Assembly (NCBI GenBank): GCA_964384675.1
Contig: CAYLNK010000178.1
Location: forward strand, 1-13,397
Source: CAYLNK01 sp964384675
GTDB taxonomy: Bacteria > Acidobacteriota > Thermoanaerobaculia > UBA5066
Direction of reading: 5' to 3'
Length of the DNA stretch: 13,397 bases
The notes under the pieces were generated by a model. That model did no database searches. It was given only the letters and a program-made list of their open reading frames with translations, and was not told the DNA's origin. A program made the translations under genes and the position numbers. Shown piece after piece: positions 1 to 6,320 of this stretch (within the stretch, counting starts at the first letter, position 1; each line of letters begins with the position of its first letter).

Positions 1-1701
1 GCCCTGGTGGGCGCGACGCTCGTGGACGGCACCGGCGCGGCGCCGGTGCGCGAGGCCGTGGTGGTGCTCCGCGACGGGCTCGTCGACTGCGCCGGGAGCC
101 GCGCCGCCTGCCCGGTGCCCGAGGGGATCTCCGTGACCGACGTCGCCGGCGCGTGGATCACCCCGGGCCTCGTCGACGCGCACGTCCACTTCTCGCAGAC
201 CGGCTGGGCCGACGGCCGGCCCGACGCGTTCGACGTGCGCGCGCGGTATCCCTGCGAGGAGGTCGAGGCGGGGCTGAAAAGGGACCCGGAGCGCTTCCTG
301 CGCTCGTATGCCTGCTCGGGCGTGACCAGCGTCTTCGACGTCGGCGGCTACCCGTGGAGCCTCCGGCTCCCCGGTCGTGCCGAGGCGCGGCCCGAGGCGC
401 CGCGCGTGGTGGCCGCCGGGCCGCTCCTCGCCACGATCGACTTCTGGCTCAACCTGCCGGCCGAGCGGCAGTTCCTGTATCTGAAGGACGAGGAGTCGGG
501 CCGCGCCGGGGTGAGGTACCTCGCCGGCGAGGGGGCGCGGGCGATCAAGGTCTGGTACATCGTCACACCTGACCGGCCCGTCGAGGCGTCCGCGCCGGCC
601 GTCCTCGCGGTGGGGGAAGAGGCGCGGAGGAGGAGCCTCCCGCTGATCGTCCACGCGACCGGGCTCGCCGAGGCGAAGGTGGCGGTACGGGCCGGAGCGA
701 AGCTCCTGGTCCACGGCGTCCTCGACCGTCCGGTGGACGACGAATTCCTCGCGATCGCGAAGAAGGGCGGCACGATCTACTGCCCGACGCAGACCGTGCT
801 GCGCGGCTACGTGCGGATCGCCGAGTCGATCGCGACGAGGACGGCGCCGCCGGTGGACGATCCGAACGGCTGCGTCGACCCCACGACGCGCGCGCACCTC
901 GCCGAGACCGCCTCCCTGGAGACGGGGGCGACGACGCAGAAGGTGGCGGAGCGGGCCGCGCGCACCGCCGAACGCGAGGCGATCGCGGCGGCTAACCTGA
1001 GGCGCGTCCGCGACGCCGGCATCCCGATCGCCATGGGGACCGACGCCGGGAACCCCGGCACGCTCCACGGCGTCTCGGTCCACGCCGAGATGGAGGCGAT
1101 GCAGGCGGCCGGGCTCACGCCGATGGAGGTGCTGGTGGCGTCGACGCGGGGCGGGAGCCTGGCGCTCGGTCTCGAGAAGGAGATCGGGACCGTCGGGAAG
1201 GGGAAGCGGGCCGACCTCCTGGTGCTGGACGCCGACCCGACGGCGAGCACCTCGGCGTTCCGGAAGCTTCGCTCGGTCGTGCGTGACGGCGTCATGCGAT
1301 CGGTGAAGGAGCTGGCGGCCGCGGCCGCGGCGCCGTCGCCGCCGCCGCTCGACGGGCCGTCTCCTCAGGGCGTGAGGCGGACCTCCAGCTCGCGCGTCAC
1401 GGGGGCGAACGTGTTGCTCGTCCCGTCCGTGATCCTGGCCGTGAGCGTCACCTGCGCCCGGAGGGGCGGGCCCGAGAGCTGCTCCTCGTGGTTGATGACC
1501 ACGCGAGCGGACGTGGGGAGGGGGCCGGTCTTCGGTACGGGTACCGTCCGCGTCGCGCGGTACTCCTTCCCGCGGACGCCGATCAGGATGGCGATGATCG
1601 AGAGCTCTTTCGGTCTGGCGAGGTTGTCCTGCTCGACGTACTTCCACGACAGCTCGAGCGCCAGCGCGCCCGCCTTCGACGCGCCGACCTTGACGTCCTG
1701 A
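1..1701 (+). CDS. Amidohydrolase family protein, 5' end outside the window
   Basis: A metal-dependent hydrolase of the amidohydrolase superfamily (imidazolonepropionase / prolidase-like branch); the substrate cannot be told. Counting from the GTG at 7, the metal-binding HxH is at H59/H61 (VDAHVHF). K181 (AIKVW) is a candidate carbamylated lysine, H216 (IVHATG) and H236 (LVHGV) are the next ligands, and D346 (MGTDAGNPG) is the catalytic aspartate. The closing beta-sandwich strand runs to GKRADLLVLDADP. The frame is open to base 1 and the fold's first strand (ALVGATLVDGTG) is already under way, so the GTG at 7 is probably internal and the true start, perhaps with a signal peptide, lies upstream. 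Recognisable homology ends near base 1310. The last ~130 residues are low-complexity Ala/Pro followed by sequence antisense to the secreted-protein gene at 1365-1811, so the real stop may have been lost. Confidence 0.85.
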   Translation, partial: ALVGATLVDGTGAAPVREAVVVLRDGLVDCAGSRAACPVPEGISVTDVAGAWITPGLVDAHVHFSQTGWADGRPDAFDVRARYPCEEVEAGLKRDPERFLRSYACSGVTSVFDVGGYPWSLRLPGRAEARPEAPRVVAAGPLLATIDFWLNLPAERQFLYLKDEESGRAGVRYLAGEGARAIKVWYIVTPDRPVEASAPAVLAVGEEARRRSLPLIVHATGLAEAKVAVRAGAKLLVHGVLDRPVDDEFLAIAKKGGTIYCPTQTVLRGYVRIAESIATRTAPPVDDPNGCVDPTTRAHLAETASLETGATTQKVAERAARTAEREAIAAANLRRVRDAGIPIAMGTDAGNPGTLHGVSVHAEMEAMQAAGLTPMEVLVASTRGGSLALGLEKEIGTVGKGKRADLLVLDADPTASTSAFRKLRSVVRDGVMRSVKELAAAAAAPSPPPLDGPSPQGVRRTSSSRVTGANVLLVPSVILAVSVTCARRGGPESCSSWLMTTRADVGRGPVFGTGTVRVARYSFPRTPIRMAMIESSFGLARLSCSTYFHDSSSASAPAFDAPTLTS

Positions 1702-1811
1702 AGCTCGACCCGCGCCTTCACGCTGCCGTCGCCGGGGACCGGGGCGGCGGCGAGGGGTCGAGCGAGGAGCGCTGCGGCGAATGCGACGGTCCGGAATGCG
1801 TGGATCTTCAT
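1365..1811 (-). CDS. Small secreted protein of unknown function
   Basis: A 148-residue protein starting at the ATG at 1811. The N-terminus reads as a Sec signal peptide: MKIHAFR, then a hydrophobic stretch (TVAFAAALLA), then RPLAAAP, with cleavage likely after the Ala run near residue 23. The mature part is beta-rich, with alternating hydrophobic and charged stretches (KARVELQDVKVG, LALELSWKYVEQ, SIIAILIGVRGKEYRA, RAQVTLTARITDG). This suggests a single immunoglobulin-like or transthyretin-like domain, but no family is recognised. The signal peptide and amphipathic pattern are what I would expect of a true gene rather than an antisense shadow. The 3' 337 bases overlap the end of the plus-strand amidohydrolase frame. 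No strong Shine-Dalgarno is visible. It could be a periplasmic or lipid-free outer-surface protein. Confidence 0.65.
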   Translation of the reverse strand: MKIHAFRTVAFAAALLARPLAAAPVPGDGSVKARVELQDVKVGASKAGALALELSWKYVEQDNLARPKELSIIAILIGVRGKEYRATRTVPVPKTGPLPTSARVVINHEEQLSGPPLRAQVTLTARITDGTSNTFAPVTRELEVRLTP

Positions 1812-1871
1812 AAGCCCAGGGTAGCAAGCGGCGCTTGACCGGGTGGGGGCGCCTCTGGTCCTCTCGCCGCC

Positions 1872-2651
1872 GTGACGGGAGACGACGTCCGAGAGGTCCT
1901 CGCGGGCCTCGACCTCGAGCGCCTGGCGGCGATCGCGCGCCAGGGTCCGGAGCCGCTCTTCGCGACGATCAGCGGGGCTCATCTCTACGGGTTCGCCTCG
2001 CCCGACAGCGACGTCGACCTGCGCGGCGCCTTCCGCCTGCCCCTGCGCTCCGTGGTGGGGCTTCGCCCCGCGAAGGAGACGCTCACCCTCTCGGGCGACG
2101 TCGACGGGATCGACCTCGACTGGGTGGCGCACGACGTCCGCAAGTTCGCCCGGATGATGACCGAGCACAACGGCTACGTCCTCGAGCAGCTCTTCTCGCC
2201 CCTCGTCGTGCTCACGACGCCGGAGCACGAGGAGCTCGTCGCGCTCGGCCGCGGCTGCGTCACGCGGCCGCTGATCCGCCACTACCTGGGCTTCGCGAAC
2301 GGGCGGCGTCGGCGCCTGCGGGAGCCGGGGGCGACGGTGAAGCACCTGCTGTACGCCTACCGCGTCTATCTCACCGGCATCCACGCGATGAGGAGCGGGA
2401 CGATCGACTCGAGCCTCCCGAGCCTGGACTCCGAGTACCGCATCCCGCAGGTGGCCGAGCTCGTGGCGCGGAAGAGAGAGGGGGCGGAGGCGCTCGAGCT
2501 GGGGGCGGACGAGCTGCCCCGGCACGAGGCCGACCTCGACGCCCTCGAGCGGCGCCTGACGGAGGCGCACGGGGAGAGCCGGCTTCCCGACGAGGCGACG
2601 ACACGCGGCGAGCTGGAGGATCTGGTGATCCGCCTCCGCCTCGCCCGATGA
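1872..2651 (+). CDS. Nucleotidyltransferase, COG3541 / RlaP-like (first of a pair)
   Basis: A 259-residue DNA-polymerase-beta superfamily nucleotidyltransferase. The active-site strand and turn are seen at residues 34-52 (SGAHLYGF, then SPDSDVDLRG), with catalytic aspartates D47 and D49. A third acid is likely D81 or D83 (GIDLDW). The usual GS of this superfamily is GA here (G35-A36), a small departure from the motif that the second copy downstream keeps. The rest is helical, with a conserved-looking segment (HLLYAYRVYLTGIHAMRSG) typical of COG3541 proteins. This family (PF10127, as I recall it) has been linked by comparative genomics to RNA repair, but the substrate is unproven. The chosen start is the GTG at 1872. 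The stop overlaps the next ATG as ATGA, so the two proteins are probably co-translated and may work together. Confidence 0.8.
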   Translation: MTGDDVREVLAGLDLERLAAIARQGPEPLFATISGAHLYGFASPDSDVDLRGAFRLPLRSVVGLRPAKETLTLSGDVDGIDLDWVAHDVRKFARMMTEHNGYVLEQLFSPLVVLTTPEHEELVALGRGCVTRPLIRHYLGFANGRRRRLREPGATVKHLLYAYRVYLTGIHAMRSGTIDSSLPSLDSEYRIPQVAELVARKREGAEALELGADELPRHEADLDALERRLTEAHGESRLPDEATTRGELEDLVIRLRLAR

Positions 2652-3790
2652 GCCGATCGGACTTCGACCCGTCCCGTCACGCGATCTTCGTCACGCTCGC
2701 GGGGAGCCAGGCCCACGGCACCGCCCGCGACGGGTCGGACGTCGACGTGCGGGGGGTGTGCGTGCAGCCCCTCGAGAGCCGTCTGTCTCTCTTCCCGGCG
2801 TTCGAGCAGTCGGACGCCCCGCTCGAGGGCGCTCTCGCGCTCTCGGTCGCCGACCGGCTCCGCCGGCACCCGACCGCCTCGCGCGGCATGAACGTCAAGG
2901 TCGAGTGCACGCTCGTGGAGGTCGCCAAGCACCTGACGCTCTGCGCGGCCGGGAACCCGAACGCCCTGGAGGTGCTCTTCGCCGACGAGCGGGACTGGGT
3001 GCACGAGACCCCGGCGTGGCGCCACCTGGTCGAATCGCGGCGGCTGTTCCTCACGCGCAAGGTCACCGAGACGTACCTCGGCTACGCGCTGGCCCAGCTG
3101 AAGAGGATCGAGACGCATCGCGGCTGGCTCCTCCGCCCACCGGCGCGGAAGCCGGAGCGATCCGACTTCGGCCTCCCCGGAGAGCCGACGCTCGGGCGCG
3201 AGGACCGCGATCGGATCGAGCGGGCGGTCGCCGACCGGCTGCGGGACTGGGCTCTGGACGACCTCGAGATGCCCAGGGGAACCCGGGTGGTGCTGCGCGA
3301 GCGGCTGGAGGCGTTCCATCGGCAGGTCCTGGGCGACGGCCCGGACGTGGAGGAGAGACGTCACGACGCGGCAACGCGCAGCCTCGGCCTTCCCGCCGCC
3401 GTGACCGGGACGCTCGCGGCCGAGCGCCGCTACCGGGCCGCGCTCCGGCACTGGCAGTCCTACGAGACGTGGAAGAAGGAGCGCAACCCGGCCCGCGCCG
3501 CCCTCGAAGCGCGATTCGGCTACGACACCAAGCACGCGATGCACCTGGTGCGGCTGATGCGGACCGGGGTCGAGATCGTCGAGACGGGTGAGCTGCGCGT
3601 CCGGCGCCACGACGCCGCGGAGCTGATCGCCATACGGGATGGCGCGCTCCGCCACGACGAGCTCCTCGCCGAGGCGGAGCGCCTGCGTCTCCGGATGCGG
3701 GAGGCGGCGCCTCGCTGCCTCCTCCCCTCCGACGTCGACCCGCGCGCGATGGACCGGGTGTTCCGTGAGCTGGTGACGTCGGAGGCCTGA
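2648..3790 (+). CDS. Nucleotidyltransferase, COG3541 / RlaP-like (second of a pair)
   Basis: A 380-residue relative of the preceding gene with the full nucleotidyltransferase signature: G19-S20 (LAGSQAHGT), then D31 and D33 (GSDVDVRG). The third acid is probably E86 or E91 in the strand at 81-91 (MNVKVECTLVE). A long helical C-terminus follows, with a distinctive segment near residues 295-310 (GYDTKHAMHLVRLMRTG) that recurs in this family. It is about 120 residues longer than its partner, mostly through a middle insertion rich in Arg and Glu. The start ATG at 2648 shares bases with the upstream stop (ATGA), so translation is coupled. Two non-identical nucleotidyltransferases side by side suggest one catalytic and one modified subunit, or two specificities. 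The stop lies only 7 bp from the stop of the convergent DinB gene, with no terminator between them. Confidence 0.85.
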   Translation: MSRSDFDPSRHAIFVTLAGSQAHGTARDGSDVDVRGVCVQPLESRLSLFPAFEQSDAPLEGALALSVADRLRRHPTASRGMNVKVECTLVEVAKHLTLCAAGNPNALEVLFADERDWVHETPAWRHLVESRRLFLTRKVTETYLGYALAQLKRIETHRGWLLRPPARKPERSDFGLPGEPTLGREDRDRIERAVADRLRDWALDDLEMPRGTRVVLRERLEAFHRQVLGDGPDVEERRHDAATRSLGLPAAVTGTLAAERRYRAALRHWQSYETWKKERNPARAALEARFGYDTKHAMHLVRLMRTGVEIVETGELRVRRHDAAELIAIRDGALRHDELLAEAERLRLRMREAAPRCLLPSDVDPRAMDRVFRELVTSEA

Positions 3791-3797
3791 CCCGGCC

Positions 3798-4274
3798 TCA
3801 GCCCGCGGAGAGCCGCCGGATGAGCTGCACCTGTCCCGCGTGGTAGACGGCGTGGCAGGTGATCCCGAGGATCAGGTCGAACCGCTCGGGGTCGGCGCCG
3901 CCGTCGCCGAGCCCGGCCACCACGGCGGCCAGCTTCTTCTGCTCGGACTCCAGCGCCCCGCGGACCGCGTCCCACGGCAGCGCCTTCGGCCCGGACAGCT
4001 CGAACCAGTCCTCGCCCTCCAGCACGAACGGCTCGAGCGGCGTGGCGGCGAGGCGTCCCCGCACGGAGCGGACGCAGTACGCGTGGTGGAGCGCGATCTC
4101 GGCGATGCTGTGCCTCCCGGGCGCGGGGCGGAAGGACGCCAGCTCCGGCGTCACGCCGTCGAGCGCGGCCTTCATGTCGGGACCGTGCCAGGCGCCCGGG
4201 CCGTATCCCTCGTCGAGGAGCCTCGTCGCGACACGGGCGTCGAGCCCGCTCTTCATGTCGGTGGTGATGCTCAT
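3798..4274 (-). CDS. DinB-family putative metal-dependent protein
   Basis: A 158-residue protein with the four-helix DinB / YfiT-like layout. Candidate metal ligands sit where the family places them: H63 or H64 in helix 2 (EIALHHAYCVRS) and the pair H141 and H145 in the last helix (CHAVYHAGQVQLIRRL). Members include thiol-dependent transferases and hydrolases, often of unknown substrate. The name comes from the DNA-damage-inducible DinB of Bacillus, not from the polymerase. The ATG at 4274 has an excellent Shine-Dalgarno (AAGGAGG, 4 bases before the start). The gene begins 22 bp after the AraC-type gene, so the two probably form an operon in which the regulator controls the enzyme or responds to a related small molecule. 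Confidence 0.85.
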   Translation of the reverse strand: MSITTDMKSGLDARVATRLLDEGYGPGAWHGPDMKAALDGVTPELASFRPAPGRHSIAEIALHHAYCVRSVRGRLAATPLEPFVLEGEDWFELSGPKALPWDAVRGALESEQKKLAAVVAGLGDGGADPERFDLILGITCHAVYHAGQVQLIRRLSAG

Positions 4275-4296
4275 GGGACCTCCTTGCGGTCGGAGG

Positions 4297-5145
4297 TCAA
4301 TCTGGGGCGAGGAGGGCGGACCTTTCTTGGAGGATCTTGCGGTCCCCCTTCGACGCCTGCCGGAACCGGCGCGGCGAGACGCCCGCGACGCGGTGGAACG
4401 TCCTCACGAAGTTCGAGAGGTCCCCGAACCCGACGTCGAAGGCCACCTCGGTGATCGTGCGGTCGTCCCCGGCGAGGAGACGGGCCGCGCGCCGGAGCCG
4501 CGAGCGGACCAGGTACTGGTGCGGCGTTACCCCGAGGACGGCCGCGAAGAGACGGAGGAAGTGGAACGGGCTGAGGCCGGCTTCACGCGCGGCGTCCTCG
4601 AGGTCGATCGGCTCGTGCGACAGCGCGTCGATCCGGAGCGCCGCCTCCACCGCGCGGCGTCGATCGCGCGCCCGGGCCTCGACCGGCTTCCGCTCCCGTC
4701 CGGAGACGATGGAGACGAAGCGGGACGCGAAGAGCATTCCCGCCTCGCCGGGGTCCACGTCGCTCTGCCCATGGGCCGAGGCGAGCGCCAGCTCGCCGAG
4801 CACCATCAGCTCGGGGAGCGGCGGGACGCAGCCCGTCCGCCAGATCGTCGTCGGCCCGCCGAGGGTCTCGACCAGCTCGGGCGCGAGATGGAACGAGAGG
4901 CAGCGGTCCCCCACGGCGTGGTCGTGGGTGCAGACGTACTCGTCGCCGGGGTGGCCGACGAGGATCGACCCGGCGACCAGCTCGTACGAAGCGCCCCGCA
5001 ACCGGTAGCCGAAGCTCCCCTCGCGCACGTACGAGACCGAGTAGCCGTCGTGCCGCTCGACGAACGGCTCCTCTCCCGGCCCCACGGTGCAGCGGTAGTC
5101 GATCACCTGGATCGCCCCGCGGGTCAGAACGGTCGCGGCCGCCAT
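4297..5145 (-). CDS. AraC-family transcriptional regulator
   Basis: A 282-residue regulator. The N-terminal half (about residues 10-150) looks like a cupin-type sensing domain (SYVREGSFGYRLRG, GSILVGHPGDEYVCTHDH). The C-terminal ~120 residues hold the two helix-turn-helix units of the AraC/XylS domain: the first at DLEDAAREAGLSPFHFLRLF, the second at ITEVAFDVGFGDLSNFVRTF, closing with the family signature GVSPRRFR. The frame is open upstream to 5244, but those 33 extra residues are Pro/Gly/Arg-rich and enter the FmdB gene. The ATG at 5145 (MAAATVLTRG) is the better start, although its Shine-Dalgarno is weak. It lies directly upstream of the DinB gene on the same strand. The ligand is unknown. 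Confidence 0.88.
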   Translation of the reverse strand: MAAATVLTRGAIQVIDYRCTVGPGEEPFVERHDGYSVSYVREGSFGYRLRGASYELVAGSILVGHPGDEYVCTHDHAVGDRCLSFHLAPELVETLGGPTTIWRTGCVPPLPELMVLGELALASAHGQSDVDPGEAGMLFASRFVSIVSGRERKPVEARARDRRRAVEAALRIDALSHEPIDLEDAAREAGLSPFHFLRLFAAVLGVTPHQYLVRSRLRRAARLLAGDDRTITEVAFDVGFGDLSNFVRTFHRVAGVSPRRFRQASKGDRKILQERSALLAPD

Positions 5146-5174
5146 CCGGAGAGGATATCCGTCTCGGCGCTGGC

Positions 5175-5191
5175 GGGGCCCGCCGGGCCCC
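5175..5191 (-). terminator. Hairpin downstream of the FmdB gene, possible terminator
   Basis: A perfect 7-bp inverted repeat (GGGGCCC, 3-base loop, GGGCCCC) lies 13 bases past the FmdB stop and before the AraC start, in reading order on the minus strand. No T run follows, so it would be a weak or factor-dependent terminator. Confidence 0.4.
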
Positions 5192-5203
5192 GTGCTACGA
5201 CGC

Positions 5204-5410
5204 TCAGGTGAAGCCACGCCCGGGCCGCGGCCCGCAGGCGCCACGTCCGCCGCCCGACCCTCCCGGGGCCGTGGCGAACGACGAGATCTGGCGCTCGGCG
5301 CCCTCGGCGCCGCAGGCCACGCACTCGACTCCGTCCTCCGCCTGCCCGAAGCTCCGGATCTCCTCGAACCGCTCCCCGCATTCCGGGCACCGGTACTCGT
5401 AGAGGGGCAT
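5204..5410 (-). CDS. FmdB-type zinc ribbon protein
   Basis: A 68-residue protein with the FmdB / CxxC_CXXC_SSSS signature: it begins MPLYEYRCPECGERFE and carries a second CxxC at CVACGAEG, which together would bind one zinc. The C-terminus is a Gly/Arg-rich tail, as in many members. The family name comes from a putative regulator next to formamidase; the actual role is unknown. The ATG at 5410 is preferred over the in-frame TTG at 5413 because GGAAGGAG lies 7 bases before the ATG. It is downstream of the 29-residue membrane peptide gene and of the promoter at 5659-5687, and may be read from it. Confidence 0.85.
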   Translation of the reverse strand: MPLYEYRCPECGERFEEIRSFGQAEDGVECVACGAEGAERQISSFATAPGGSGGGRGACGPRPGRGFT

Positions 5411-5487
5411 CAACGCTCTCCTTCCGGCCCGGGCGCTTCGGGTGCGGCGGCCGCGGGCTCCGCGGGCCCGGAAGAGCGCGAGCCGCA

Positions 5488-5508
5488 GGTCCCGCCGCCG
5501 GCGGGACC
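5488..5508 (-). terminator. Perfect 9-bp hairpin after the small membrane peptide gene
   Basis: Arms GGTCCCGCC and GGCGGGACC with a 3-base loop, starting 10 bases past the stop at 5518 in minus-strand order. No T run follows. It may attenuate or terminate transcription between the peptide gene and FmdB, or shape the FmdB leader. Confidence 0.4.
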
Positions 5509-5517
5509 GGGCGACAT

Positions 5518-5607
5518 TCAGGTCGCGACGCCCAGCCGAGGCAGGACGACGCGCTGGAGGAGGATCCAGCCGGCCAGGAAGACCCCGAGGGCGGCGAGGT
5601 CGCTCAC
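5518..5607 (-). CDS. 29-residue single-span membrane peptide
   Basis: A very short gene found by reading the minus strand between FmdB and the promoter at 5659-5687. It starts at a GTG (5607) with a strong Shine-Dalgarno (GGGGAGGTG, 4 bases before the start) and stops with TGA at 5518-5520. The peptide begins MSDLAAL and has a hydrophobic core GVFLAGWILLQ (residues 8-18). Then come R19, VVLP, R24 and a short tail LGVAT. This is a typical single transmembrane helix with its positive charges on the C-terminal side. No function is known to me. The match of promoter, ribosome site, hydrophobic core and downstream hairpin makes it likely to be translated. Confidence 0.6.
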   Translation of the reverse strand: MSDLAALGVFLAGWILLQRVVLPRLGVAT

Positions 5608-5658
5608 GGCACCTCCCCGGGAGCCCTTCGGAGCGGATTATGGCAACTCATGAATGCG

Positions 5659-5687
5659 AATATACCTGAATGGTCATATAAAGTCAA
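5659..5687 (-). promoter_or_regulatory. Sigma-70 type promoter for the membrane peptide / FmdB genes
   Basis: On the minus strand the sequence reads TTGACT (5687-5682), a 17-base spacer, then TATATT (5664-5659). Spacing is ideal and both boxes are near consensus, in an AT-rich island within very GC-rich DNA. Expected transcription start is about 5652, giving a leader of about 45 bases before the GTG at 5607. Confidence 0.75.
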
Positions 5688-5705
5688 GCGCCCTCCCGGA
5701 AAGCG

Positions 5706-5732
5706 AAAAGGCCCCCCGGGGTGGAGGGCCTT
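5706..5732 (-). terminator. Rho-independent terminator behind the tRNA-like sequence
   Basis: On the minus strand: arm AAGGCCC, an 11-base loop, arm GGGCCTT, then TTTT (5709-5706). This stem-loop with a T run sits 24 bases after the CCA end of the tRNA-like sequence, as expected behind a tRNA gene. It separates that transcript from the promoter at 5659-5687. Confidence 0.75.
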
Positions 5733-5755
5733 GCTGCGTTGTCGCTTCGGGGTGG

Positions 5756-5838
5756 TGGTAGCGCGTACGGGATCGAACCCGTGTTACCGCCGTGAGAGAG
5801 CGAATCTAACGCCCACGCACTACCTTCCGCACTAGACC
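5756..5838 (-). other. tRNA-Glu(CTC)-like sequence, degenerate; probable attachment site of the element
   Basis: On the minus strand, reading back from CCA (5758-5756): discriminator A, acceptor strand ACGCGCT (5766-5760), T arm ACGGG / CCCGT with loop TTCGAT, variable TAAC, anticodon arm TCGCT / GGCGG (two G-U pairs) with loop CTCTCAC. The anticodon is CTC at 5796-5794. A D-arm-like GGTCTAGTG lies at 5838-5830. Against a functional tRNA: the T loop has 6 bases instead of 7, about 34 bases rather than 17-18 separate GTCTAGTG from the anticodon stem, and no proper 5' acceptor strand sits before the D arm. TAGTGCG occurs twice inside the extra stretch, and AGTGCGT can pair fully with the 3' acceptor strand. 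The simplest reading is a tRNA-Glu 3' part left as an att site, joined to element DNA at 5804-5850. Confidence 0.6.
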
Positions 5839-5870
5839 GCACGTGGACGCACGATAGTAGTAAATAGCCG

Positions 5871-5905
5871 ATCGCATTGACTGCGATGACTCCTGGCCCT
5901 AACGT
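5871..5905 (+). promoter_or_regulatory. Promoter with a dyad across its -35 box, reading into the element
   Basis: TTGACT (5877-5882), 17-base spacer, TAACGT (5900-5905). The -35 box is the centre of an inverted repeat, ATCGCA-TTGAC-TGCGAT (5871-5887), which would let a dimeric repressor block it. It is the only good promoter seen upstream of the excisionase-like gene. Confidence 0.6.
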
Positions 5906-5911
5906 ATGTGG

Positions 5912-5960
5912 GCGCACCGAAGCGCACCAATAAGGCGCCATGGCGCCACCTACGGCGCCA
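5912..5960 (+). repeat. Cluster of GCGCACC and GGCGCCA repeats upstream of the excisionase-like gene
   Basis: GCGCACC occurs at 5912-5918 and 5922-5928, and GGCGCCA at 5934-5940, 5942-5948 and 5954-5960. All share a GCGC core at spacings near one helical turn. They lie between the promoter and the ribosome site (GGAGG at 5964), about 150 bp from the tRNA-like att site. They could be operator sites or arm-type sites for recombination proteins. Confidence 0.5.
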
Positions 5961-5973
5961 CTTGGAGGGCGGG

Positions 5974-6246
5974 ATGACCGAGAAAGCGACGAGACGGGAG
6001 GCCACCCCACCCGTGTCGTTCCCGGACGTCTTCCCAGGCCGCACCTTTGTCACCACGGGCGAGGTGGCGAGGGCATTCGGCTACACCACGGAGCACGTTC
6101 GCCGGGAAGTGAGGAAGGGCCGTCTTCTCGCCGTCGGTGTGGGCCGCGCCCAGCGGATCGCGGTCGAGTCCGTCCGCTCGTGGATGGGCACGATGTGGCG
6201 AGAGAGGCTGGGGGAGACCGTCCCGGAGAACCCGGAGAAGCTGTAG
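5974..6246 (+). CDS. Excisionase-like helix-turn-helix protein
   Basis: A 90-residue protein. The central part (about residues 25-70) reads as a MerR/Xis-type winged HTH: FVTTGEVARAFGYTTEHVRREVRKGRL, then a wing GVGRAQRIAVESVRSWM. Such proteins bind DNA as recombination directionality factors or as small repressors. The ATG at 5974 is chosen because GGAGG lies 5 bases before it; the frame is open to a GTG at 5908, but that start would translate through the promoter-proximal repeats. It is the first gene inside the element next to the att-like sequence, the usual place of xis genes. No integrase is next to it, so an equally good reading is the element's regulator. A long hairpin follows its stop. 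Confidence 0.7.
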   Translation: MTEKATRREATPPVSFPDVFPGRTFVTTGEVARAFGYTTEHVRREVRKGRLLAVGVGRAQRIAVESVRSWMGTMWRERLGETVPENPEKL

Positions 6247-6259
6247 CGCAGAGAAACCT

Positions 6260-6304
6260 CGAGCCCGGGCCGTAACTCTTGGCGGAGACGGCGGCCCGGG
6301 CTCG
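6260..6304 (+). terminator. Perfect 13-bp inverted repeat after the excisionase-like gene
   Basis: CGAGCCCGGGCCG (6260-6272) and CGGCCCGGGCTCG (6292-6304) with a 19-base loop, starting 13 bases after the stop. No T run follows, so termination would be partial or factor-dependent. It can equally serve as a processing site or binding site. Confidence 0.5.
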
Positions 6305-6320
6305 TTCGACCAACCCGCGA

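Noticed and set aside
1835..2647. Plus-strand open frame continuing upstream of the second nucleotidyltransferase
   Set aside because: It is Arg/Pro-rich shadow sequence of the first nucleotidyltransferase in another frame; the real start is the ATG at 2648.
2366..3655. Long minus-strand frame opposite the nucleotidyltransferases
   Set aside because: Composition is that of an antisense frame in GC-rich DNA, with no motif; the plus-strand genes carry clear catalytic residues.
3840..5211. Long plus-strand frames opposite the DinB and AraC genes
   Set aside because: Both minus-strand genes have family signatures and a good ribosome site; the plus frames show only low-complexity sequence.
5419..5475. 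Imperfect hairpin (TTCCGGCCCG with CGGGCCCGGAA) in the FmdB leader
   Set aside because: It needs a bulge, and stretches this rich in G and C form such pairs often by chance.
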